Positions 1-4,501 of a DNA stretch of 7,382 nt are shown piece by piece. Origin of the DNA: an uncultured Bacillota bacterium (lineage in GTDB: Bacteria > Bacillota > Clostridia > Christensenellales > UBA1242); NCBI GenBank assembly GCA_947090235.1, contig CAMUNJ010000040.1, forward strand, positions 1 through 7,382, given 5' to 3'. Position 1 is the first letter of the stretch. Each line of letters begins with the position of its first letter. The notes under the pieces were generated by a model. It was not told where the DNA came from. It saw only the letters and a program-made list of their open reading frames with translations, and searched no databases. Made by a program: the position numbers and the translations under genes.

Positions 1-56
1 AATCCACATCATAGAAAAATATCAATCAATTTATAAATTTTATTAAAGGAGTTTAT

Positions 57-578
57 ATGTCAAATTTAGTAGTTGAAGTTGGTATGAAACTTGATAAAGA
101 CTTTGAATAATATGACAAAATGTTAAAACAACATGGTCTAAACCTTGTCTATACTTGCACAACGCATGATGTTTATTTTTCAAAAGAAAAATCTTTTGAC
201 GGATTTAGTGAAAATGAAATTAAAAACAAATGCGTGCGCATTAGAAACCCACAAAAAAGCGACAAATCAAAGCAGAAATCCCTTATTAAAGAAGGATATG
301 TTAAAGTTTTTGATACTACAAAAAAAGATTATCATTATTCAAATAGCATAATGAAAAGCCGCATACAATTGCAAATTATAGATAATATTGGTTTGGTTGT
401 ATATTATGATAATCCAGATTATTATAGTTATCCGTTAGATGAACAGAGAAAATTATTATTAAAAGAATTAAACTCTTATGGATTTTCATTTAAAGATAAA
501 GATTTAGGCATAGACAAACTGCGAACTCTATATTATGGGAAAGAAATGTTTAGCAAAAATCAAGGTGGAGTTTTATAA
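57..578 (+). pseudogene. CYTH-like domain protein gene interrupted by an in-frame TAA
   Basis: A well-placed ATG at 57 has a strong AAAGGAG Shine-Dalgarno (45-51, 5-nt spacer). It opens a frame that reads 17 codons (beginning MSNLVVEVGMKL), meets TAA at 108-110, and continues in the same frame from 111 to the TAA at 576-578. The downstream open part has an ATG at 120 with no Shine-Dalgarno before it, so 57 looks like the original start. Without the stop the product would be about 173 residues, a normal size for a CYTH (class IV adenylate cyclase / triphosphate-binding tunnel) protein. CYTH-like features are the N-terminal E-V-G-M-K strand (a degenerate ExExK, second Glu replaced by Gly), later alternating charged strands, and a GIDKLR stretch near the C-terminus. 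If functional, such proteins bind or hydrolyse triphosphates or make cyclic nucleotides; the exact role is unknown. GAA to TAA is a plausible single change. The next gene starts within this stop codon (TAATG). The family assignment is moderate, from motif memory only. Confidence 0.55.
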
Positions 579-781
579 TGAAAAGATTACATAAAACAAA
601 GATGAAAATAAATGGTCAACAAGTTGTTTTTCATGGCAGCACCGTGCCTAATCTTAAAAATATTACGCCAAGCAAAGACATAAACCACCTTTTCTGCGTT
701 CGGACCGAGAGAAACTTATTATTTTTAAAGAAGGACTACTTGATAAAGGAGAAAACAAATGAAAAATCAACTTGGATTTAG
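578..781 (+). CDS. Short VFHGS-motif protein, probably a frameshifted remnant
   Basis: The ATG overlaps the upstream stop (TAATG) and is preceded by AGGTGGAG (563-570), so initiation here is credible. The 67-residue product has a VVFHGSTVPNLKNITP stretch at residues 16-31. That beta-strand plus H-G-S pattern recalls the first strand of small ADP-ribosyltransferase-fold proteins, but the rest of such a fold is missing. The frame ends at 781, 23 nt inside the next gene. In the neighbouring frame, from roughly 685 to the TGA at 760-762, there is a natural-looking tail (HKPPFLRSDREKLIIFKEG and on) that ends in a perfect ATGA overlap with the next start. I therefore infer that a one-base indel near 670-700 shifted the frame, or that a larger internal deletion removed most of a longer gene. 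No function can be assigned. Confidence 0.5.
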   Translation: MKRLHKTKMKINGQQVVFHGSTVPNLKNITPSKDINHLFCVRTERNLLFLKKDYLIKEKTNEKSTWI

Positions 782-1367
782 GGAAATTAAAGATGAAATT
801 TTATATCACACCACATTAACTTGCACATATAAAGTTGGTGATGTGTTAAAATTTGGTGACGACAAGCGCGGAATGTATACGCGAGTGTATAATGCCGATT
901 ACACTATAAATGGTAAATCTGCAAAAGAAGAATTAAAAGCCATTTCAAAAAAGAAAATTTTTCATTTTTTAGGCAAAGAAAAATTACAGCGAGTTAAAAA
1001 AATTATAAGTGATTACGATTTTAGTTTGCGCGAGGTTGCATTAGAGCAAGTGCGTTTAAAAAAGTTTAAAAATTATCCGTCGCGCTTAACCAGTTTGTTT
1101 GCTTGCCACACACTTGAAAACGCTAAAATGTGGTTTCCACTAATAACTTGGCAAAAAAATAATTATCAGTTTGTAAAACTTAAATGCACAGGCAAAATCT
1201 TTGTGGGCGACAGTTGGCATAATACAAACGAAGGTTTTAGTTTTGCCGAGCGGTTAGAGAAAGCGGACAAGTATTGGGGCGAACAACTTACCGAAACTCC
1301 GCGCTTGGAAACCTTGTTTGAAGGCACCGCCGAAGTCGTTGAAATTTTAGAAAGTTCTAATAAATAA
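759..1367 (+). CDS. DUF2441-like protein
   Basis: This intact 202-residue ORF starts at an ATG preceded by AAAGGAG (745-751, 7-nt spacer). The protein begins with a strand-rich YHTTLTCTYKVGDVLKFG segment (residues 16-33). It then has a helical ALEQVRLKKFKNYPSRLTSL block (about 94-113) and a VKLKCTGKIFVGDS strand pair (139-152). From memory, the YH..., LE.VR...P.YPSRL.SL and G..F.GD patterns match the DUF2441 family, whose biochemical function is not known to me. The N-terminal H-T-T strand resembles the H-G-S strand of the preceding small gene, so both may descend from ADP-ribosyltransferase-like folds; that is inference. There is no signal peptide or membrane segment, so the protein is cytoplasmic. 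It is the last gene of the three-gene cassette and is followed 11 bp later by a terminator. It is the only cassette gene that looks undamaged. Confidence 0.72.
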   Translation: MKNQLGFREIKDEILYHTTLTCTYKVGDVLKFGDDKRGMYTRVYNADYTINGKSAKEELKAISKKKIFHFLGKEKLQRVKKIISDYDFSLREVALEQVRLKKFKNYPSRLTSLFACHTLENAKMWFPLITWQKNNYQFVKLKCTGKIFVGDSWHNTNEGFSFAERLEKADKYWGEQLTETPRLETLFEGTAEVVEILESSNK

Positions 1368-1377
1368 AAAATCATAG

Positions 1378-1437
1378 AGACCATAAGAGCCCGTTTACTA
1401 TTAGATAATTCGATAAATGGGAATTATGGTCTTTTTT
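1378..1437 (+). terminator. Intrinsic terminator after the DUF2441-like gene
   Basis: A 9-bp stem, AGACCATAA (1378-1386) with TTATGGTCT (1424-1432), is extended inward by CCCGTTTA (1390-1397) with TAAATGGG (1414-1421, one G-T pair). The 3' arm runs into a T-tract (1432-1437). The position just after the stop codon at 1365-1367 fits the end of the first transcription unit. Confidence 0.85.
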
Positions 1438-1486
1438 ACGCTAAAATTAGCCAAAATTGTTGAAAATTCGTGAAATATCTTATATG

Positions 1487-1506
1487 CAACACCTTTTAAG
1501 GTGTTG
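1487..1506. promoter_or_regulatory. 20-bp dyad, possible operator or small hairpin
   Basis: CAACACCTT and AAGGTGTTG are perfect 9-bp inverted arms around a 2-nt centre. There is no T-tract, so it is not an intrinsic terminator. A poor promoter match lies just upstream (TTGTTG at 1457-1462, 17-nt gap, TTATAT at 1480-1485), which would put the dyad at the transcription start. Operator function is inferred from position and symmetry only. Confidence 0.4.
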
Positions 1507-1525
1507 TAAAATAGAAATGTAAAGT

Positions 1526-1581
1526 TAGCTTGCTATTCACAAAAGATAAAAATTTTTGATTTTGTTTAGTGAGGTGAGCTA
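1526..1581 (+). promoter_or_regulatory. Leader hairpin that can mask the Shine-Dalgarno of a small ORF
   Basis: TAGCT (1526-1530) can pair with AGCTA (1577-1581), TCAC (1537-1540) with GTGA (1569-1572), and AAAA/TTTT tracts can pair inside, giving an interrupted stem. The purine-rich GAGGTGAG (1571-1578), the best ribosome-binding site for the TTG ORF at 1582, lies in the 3' side of this stem. If the RNA folds this way, initiation on the small ORF would be restricted. The pairing is read from sequence and no folding energy was computed. Confidence 0.35.
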
Positions 1582-1668
1582 TTGATAGTTTTCTATAAGA
1601 TAAATATAAAACAAATTAAAAACATTTTTATTTTAAGACCTAATTTCCTAAGAGGCTCGTGTCCTTAA
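1582..1668 (+). CDS. Putative 28-residue leader peptide
   Basis: A TTG at 1582, 3 nt after GAGGTGAG (1571-1578), opens 28 codons and stops at TAA 1666-1668. The spacer is short if the whole purine run is the Shine-Dalgarno, and 7 nt if the core is GAGG. The product would be basic and isoleucine-rich (six Ile in the first 17 residues, three of them ATA) and unlike any protein I recognise. Its coding sequence runs through the 5' arm (1636-1647) and loop of the terminator below, and its stop lies 2 nt before the 3' arm (1670). A ribosome on this ORF should therefore interfere with terminator folding, the geometry of an attenuator leader. It may instead be a chance ORF in AT-rich DNA. Confidence 0.35.
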   Translation: MIVFYKINIKQIKNIFILRPNFLRGSCP

Positions 1669-1689
1669 AGAAATTAGGTCTTTTTCTTT
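1636..1689 (+). terminator. Strong intrinsic terminator, possible attenuator
   Basis: The perfect 12-bp stem AGACCTAATTTC (1636-1647) / GAAATTAGGTCT (1670-1681) has a 22-nt loop and is followed by TTTTTCTTT (1681-1689). No conventional gene ends just before it. It lies inside the leader upstream of the HTH gene, and the small ORF 1582-1668 overlaps its 5' arm. It may be a regulated attenuator or the end of a short leader transcript. Confidence 0.8.
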
Positions 1690-1745
1690 ATTACTCATTC
1701 CCTTTTATCGACAAAAAATTTTTTGAAAAAATTAAAAAACTTTTT

Positions 1746-1772
1746 CCGCGTTATCAAATGGTGATAATGCGG
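1746..1772. repeat. 11-bp inverted repeat upstream of the HTH gene
   Basis: CCGCGTTATCA (1746-1756) and TGATAATGCGG (1762-1772) pair with one G-T wobble around the 5-nt loop AATGG. No T-tract follows, so this is unlikely to be a terminator. Its position, 50 bp before the start of a DNA-binding protein gene, suggests an autoregulatory operator or a 5'-UTR hairpin. An oriT role cannot be excluded. Confidence 0.6.
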
Positions 1773-1791
1773 CCTTGTTAAAGTAAAGGCG
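1773..1791 (+). repeat. Recurring upstream motif, copy 1
   Basis: CCTTGTTAAAGTAAAGGCG matches CCTTAATAAAGTGAAGGGG at 2768-2786 at 15 of 19 positions. With the preceding G, GCCTT (1772-1776) can pair with AAGGC (1786-1790) to form a small hairpin directly after the inverted repeat at 1746-1772. The motif ends 30 bp before the HTH start codon. Function is unknown; it may be a shared promoter, operator or RNA element of the element's two main operons. Confidence 0.5.
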
Positions 1792-1804
1792 TCAAAACAA
1801 AATA

Positions 1805-1816
1805 AAAGGAGGTGAT
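1805..1816 (+). promoter_or_regulatory. Exceptionally complete Shine-Dalgarno
   Basis: AAAGGAGGTGAT is complementary to the canonical bacterial 16S rRNA 3' tail over 12 bases and sits 5 nt before the ATG at 1822. This firmly fixes the start of the HTH gene and predicts strong initiation unless it is masked by RNA structure. Confidence 0.85.
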
Positions 1817-1821
1817 AGCGA

Positions 1822-2199
1822 ATGGATTTGAAAAAATCAAGTATAACTGCGGATATACTCAATTTTTTAGGCGATTGCAAAGTGCACACATTGCAAGAAA
1901 TCGCAGACGAAATTGAAGTAAGCAAAATCACAGTTTATAGACATATCCAATCATTATCCTATCGCTATCCTATCCAAACTTTTTGTGGCGGCGCAAATAA
2001 AGGCGGAGTTTATTTAGACAAAGGCTATGTTTATCAAGGAAAAACAATGACCACCGATGAGCTGCAACTCATTTCGAATGCCCTTGAACTTTTGCAGAAG
2101 TTTGGCGGCAATGATGTGGATCCTACCTTACTTAGCTCTTTGCAACAAAGATTTGCTTTGCCTAATAGCAAGGAGAATATTTATGAATATAGAAAGTAA
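1822..2199 (+). CDS. Small winged-helix (HTH_11/DeoR-like) regulator
   Basis: The 125-residue protein has an N-terminal winged helix. A first helix (about 8-17) is followed by the HTH proper, TLQEIADEIEVSKITVYRHI (23-42), with recognition helix around 34-46. A beta wing follows, rich in Gly (GGANKGGVYLDKGYVYQG, 56-73), then a helical tail starting TTDELQLISNAL (78-89). This resembles the N-terminal part of YafY/WYL-type regulators, but the protein is far shorter than the roughly 300 residues of full-length members and has no WYL domain. Small proteins of this type are common in Firmicutes conjugative elements. The role is likely transcriptional control of the element, possibly of its own promoter via the inverted repeats upstream. 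It overlaps the next gene by 17 bp, implying co-transcription and translational coupling. Confidence 0.75.
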   Translation: MDLKKSSITADILNFLGDCKVHTLQEIADEIEVSKITVYRHIQSLSYRYPIQTFCGGANKGGVYLDKGYVYQGKTMTTDELQLISNALELLQKFGGNDVDPTLLSSLQQRFALPNSKENIYEYRK

Positions 2200-2704
2200 A
2201 GAAATTGAAAATACAAAGCCAGACTACGATGATAGCGAAGAAATTGTGACTATCGACTATTACGACAGGATCAACAAACGTTGGATAAAACTTGATGTGA
2301 CAAAGAAAGTGGCACGCTTTATGGCTGCTGATGATAAAAAGCGAAAGAGAAAACAAAATCAATACGATTTTTACAACAAACAATTTGATACTATTTTTAA
2401 TGAAGATAAACCACAAAACGAACACTTTTTAGAAGATCCAGAAAGCGATCCAGAATATGTTTTAGAAAAACAAGAAAAAGAAATGCTTGAGTATGTGCGA
2501 GATGAACATAATCGCACCCTTATTGAAAATTCTCTGTTTATTCTAACCCCAACACAAAGAGAAGTTGTTGAAATGGCTTTTTATCAAAACATGAGTTATA
2601 GCCAAATTGCTGAAAGTCTTGGCATTGACAAATCTTCTGTTTACGGAAGAATGAAAAAAGCAGAAAAGAATATAAGAAATTACATCGCAGACACAGAAAA
2701 TTAA
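2183..2704 (+). CDS. Sigma-70 region-4-like transcription factor
   Basis: I chose the ATG at 2183 because AAGGAG (2170-2175) lies 7 nt upstream. An in-frame ATG at 2057 would overlap the HTH gene by 143 nt and lacks a Shine-Dalgarno. The 173-residue protein has an acidic start, a charged YYDRINKRWIKLDV segment (26-39), and a lysine/arginine-rich stretch (52-58). An acidic linker follows, then a C-terminal sigma region 4: LTPTQREVVEMAFYQNMSYS (121-140), with the HTH about 138-160 (QIAESLGIDKSSVYGRMKKA). No region 2 (core-binding, -10 recognition) is apparent, so it is probably not a full sigma factor. It may act as a DNA-binding regulator or a partial sigma. Such ORFs are typical of Clostridia integrative elements. 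It likely regulates the mobilization operon that begins 172 bp downstream. Confidence 0.8.
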   Translation: MNIESKEIENTKPDYDDSEEIVTIDYYDRINKRWIKLDVTKKVARFMAADDKKRKRKQNQYDFYNKQFDTIFNEDKPQNEHFLEDPESDPEYVLEKQEKEMLEYVRDEHNRTLIENSLFILTPTQREVVEMAFYQNMSYSQIAESLGIDKSSVYGRMKKAEKNIRNYIADTEN

Positions 2705-2767
2705 AAAATTTTTAAACTTTTTTCAAAAAAACAGACAAAACCCACCCCACGATTTTAAAAAACATGT

Positions 2768-2786
2768 CCTTAATAAAGTGAAGGGG
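2768..2786 (+). repeat. Recurring upstream motif, copy 2
   Basis: CCTTAATAAAGTGAAGGGG is the second copy of the motif at 1773-1791, in the same orientation. It ends 90 bp before the start of the mobilization operon. CCTT and AAGG can pair around a 9-nt loop. Two copies, each upstream of an operon start in the same element, suggest shared regulation; the function is not known. Confidence 0.5.
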
Positions 2787-2793
2787 CAAGAAA

Positions 2794-2850
2794 AGAGTTG
2801 AGATTACTCTGGCCTAAGGGCTGCGCGTTCGCGTGGCTCAAAGGCTGAAA
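2794..2850. other. Candidate oriT / relaxosome-binding region
   Basis: This GC-richer island sits in the AT-rich gap before the accessory and relaxase genes. It contains a 5-bp hairpin AGAGT (2794-2798) / ACTCT (2806-2810), a CGCG-TT-CGCG inverted repeat (2824-2833), and an outer GCCT (2812-2815) / AGGC (2842-2845) pair. It also has GGCT-starting repeats in 8-bp phase: GGCTGCGC (2819), GGCTCAAA (2835), GGCTGAAA (2843). On the minus strand it reads GCGCAGCCCTTA, loosely like the GTGCGCCCTTA-type nic core of some mobilization plasmids, but with a mismatch and shift. Location immediately 5' of relaxosome genes is the usual place for oriT. The alternative is a 5'-UTR regulatory RNA or an operator for the downstream ribbon-helix-helix protein. 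Confidence 0.4.
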
Positions 2851-2876
2851 ATCAAATTAAAATTAAGGAGACTTAA

Positions 2877-3317
2877 ATGCAAGAACAATACACAGTAAGA
2901 ATTTATGACAGCAGAGTTGTAGATCGAGTGAATAGTCTTTATAAAAAATGTGACCACATCTTCACTACCAAAAATCAATTTCTTGTTGCGTGCTTAACAA
3001 AAGGCCTTGACACGCTTGAAAGAGATTTGCTTGGTGCTAAGAAAGTGCAAAGTATGGACGAGCTTTATGATGAAATTCATAATACTACTGAAAAACTTAA
3101 TGAACTTATTAAATTAAGCGAAGATAGTGCCAAAGAAATGGTTGCCAACAATATGGTTAATCAAAAATTGCTTTCTTGCAATTATAACATGTTGCTTGGC
3201 ATTACAGACAACACCCCAAGACGCAGAGAATTTGTTGAAGGCGGAATGTATGATGAATTGCCAGAACGCCTTGAAGAAATCTTTGAGGAAATTTTAAAGG
3301 CATACAAAAAGAAATGA
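2877..3317 (+). CDS. Ribbon-helix-helix-like relaxosome accessory protein
   Basis: The start is supported by AAGGAG (2865-2870, 6-nt spacer). The N-terminus of the 146-residue protein has the ribbon-helix-helix pattern: a short strand YTVRIYD (5-11), a first helix RVVDRVNSLYKKC (13-25), then TTKNQFLVACLTKGLDTLER (30-49) as turn and second helix. A mostly helical, charged region follows (about 58-100), possibly a coiled coil or oligomerisation arm, and the end is acidic then lysine-rich. There is no membrane segment. Proteins of this type (MobC-like) bind oriT and assist the relaxase, and many also repress their own operon. The stop overlaps the relaxase start (ATGA), so the two are translationally coupled. 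No specific family name can be assigned with certainty. Confidence 0.65.
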   Translation: MQEQYTVRIYDSRVVDRVNSLYKKCDHIFTTKNQFLVACLTKGLDTLERDLLGAKKVQSMDELYDEIHNTTEKLNELIKLSEDSAKEMVANNMVNQKLLSCNYNMLLGITDNTPRRREFVEGGMYDELPERLEEIFEEILKAYKKK

Positions 3318-4501
3318 GTGTGCCTAACGTAAATCTCTTTTTGGGATTTGTCGATAGCTTAGATAGCCATAAAGATATGGATTATATCACAAACAATCTC
3401 GAAGCACGAAGATTTTATAGCTCTGGCAAGGATTATGACTATGTTAAATATGTTAGCTCTGGAAGTAAAGAAAAAATAGATTTCGTTGCTTATTCTGGAA
3501 ACAATGAGAAAAGTCACGGTATTTTTAATCAAAACGGACTTATGAATGAACAAGATATTAAAGAATTGCGAACAAATCTTAGAAATACAAAAAGCACTAT
3601 TTGGCATGGAGTTATATCCTTTACAGAATTTTTTGGAAATGTGAATTGTGACACTTATGAAAAAGCCTATGAAATGATGAAAACACAGTTGCCCAAGTTT
3701 TTTATAGACGCTAAACTTGCCCCGGATAATATTGTTTGGTTTGCAGGCCTGCACGAAAACACCGACAATAAACATATCCACTTTTCATTTTTTGAAAAAG
3801 AGCCTATAAGATACAGGCAAAGTAGCAGATTAAAACAATATTCACAAGGTTTTATACACAAGAACGCAATAAACAATTTTAAAATTGAAATCGAAAAACA
3901 TTTTCTCAATAGACGCTTTGATATTGTTGCCCATAGACAAGAAATAGTAAAAAAAACAGAAAATTATATAAATTTTGGAGCATATATGAACAAAATCAAT
4001 AAATTGATATTCATTCTGCCCGAAAAGGGCCGAATATCTTATGATAGCGAAAATATGGCTCAGCACAGAGAAATTATCGATAGCATAGTGCACACAATCA
4101 TAAATTCTAACAAAGGATTAAAAGATAAAACCGATAAATTCCTTACAATCTTATCTCGTAGAGATAATGAACTTTTGAAAGCTTATTCAAAGATTAAAGT
4201 TGATTGCTCGGACAAACTCTTATGTGATAAATGTGTGAAGGACCTATATCGCCGACTTGGCAATGTAGTCATTCGTGCTGCCATAGATATACGATCAAAA
4301 CAAAATAAACTTAACTATGAAACAAATAACCGATTGATAAAAAAATATATAGAAAAGAGAAAACGCAAGATTTTGCTCAATAAATGTATGCAGTTAAATG
4401 ATTTGGTAAATCGAGAGATTTTAAGTGCTTTTGCTGAATATAGAGAAAAACTGGAAGAAGCTAACTACAAGAGATTGGTAGAAGAAGGTTTTATTGAATA
4501 A
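3314..4501 (+). CDS. mobL: MobL/MobP2-family conjugative relaxase
   Basis: The 395-residue protein should nick one strand at oriT and stay covalently bound to the 5' end, piloting it into the recipient. The diagnostic metal-binding motif HENTDNKHIH (147-156: H147, H154, H156) follows VWFAGL and precedes FSFFEKEP, the W-A-H-x-x-T-D-N-x-H-I-H layout of MobL (MOBL) relaxases, whose prototype is on Bacillus plasmid pLS20. The segment around Y60 (DFVAYSGNNEKSHGIFNQNG) corresponds to the N-terminal Y...GxF block of the family. The catalytic tyrosine is presumably among the N-terminal tyrosines, but I cannot say which. The later LPEKGRISYDSENM (226-239) is also typical. The length matches relaxases of about 400 residues without a fused helicase or primase. 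It starts in an ATGA overlap with the accessory gene, with AAAGG 13 nt upstream, so its translation probably depends on coupling. Its end overlaps the coupling ATPase gene by 8 bp. Confidence 0.88.
   Translation: MSVPNVNLFLGFVDSLDSHKDMDYITNNLEARRFYSSGKDYDYVKYVSSGSKEKIDFVAYSGNNEKSHGIFNQNGLMNEQDIKELRTNLRNTKSTIWHGVISFTEFFGNVNCDTYEKAYEMMKTQLPKFFIDAKLAPDNIVWFAGLHENTDNKHIHFSFFEKEPIRYRQSSRLKQYSQGFIHKNAINNFKIEIEKHFLNRRFDIVAHRQEIVKKTENYINFGAYMNKINKLIFILPEKGRISYDSENMAQHREIIDSIVHTIINSNKGLKDKTDKFLTILSRRDNELLKAYSKIKVDCSDKLLCDKCVKDLYRRLGNVVIRAAIDIRSKQNKLNYETNNRLIKKYIEKRKRKILLNKCMQLNDLVNREILSAFAEYREKLEEANYKRLVEEGFIE

Noticed and set aside
28..39. AATTTATAAATT palindrome containing a TATAAA -10-like hexamer before the first gene
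   Set aside because: There is no acceptable -35 hexamer at 16-18 nt, and such strings are common in AT-rich DNA, so no promoter is called.
1166..1384. Minus-strand ORF opposite the DUF2441-like gene
   Set aside because: It is antisense to a gene with clear family motifs and lacks a ribosome-binding site. The other minus-strand frames (for example 3359-3781, 3842-4093, 5303-5497) are equally shadows of + strand genes.
1712..1725. 14-bp palindrome CAAAAAATTTTTTG
   Set aside because: It consists of homopolymer A and T tracts in AT-rich DNA, so the symmetry has little weight; it may contribute to DNA bending only.
1695..1931. Minus-strand ORF of 78 codons opposite the HTH leader
   Set aside because: It runs across the inverted repeat, motif and start of the HTH gene. 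Its product is low-complexity and Phe/Lys-rich from A/T tracts, with no family signal.
2057..2704. Longer start (ATG 2057) for the sigma-like gene
   Set aside because: It would overlap the HTH gene by 143 nt in another frame and lacks a Shine-Dalgarno, while ATG 2183 has AAGGAG at proper spacing.
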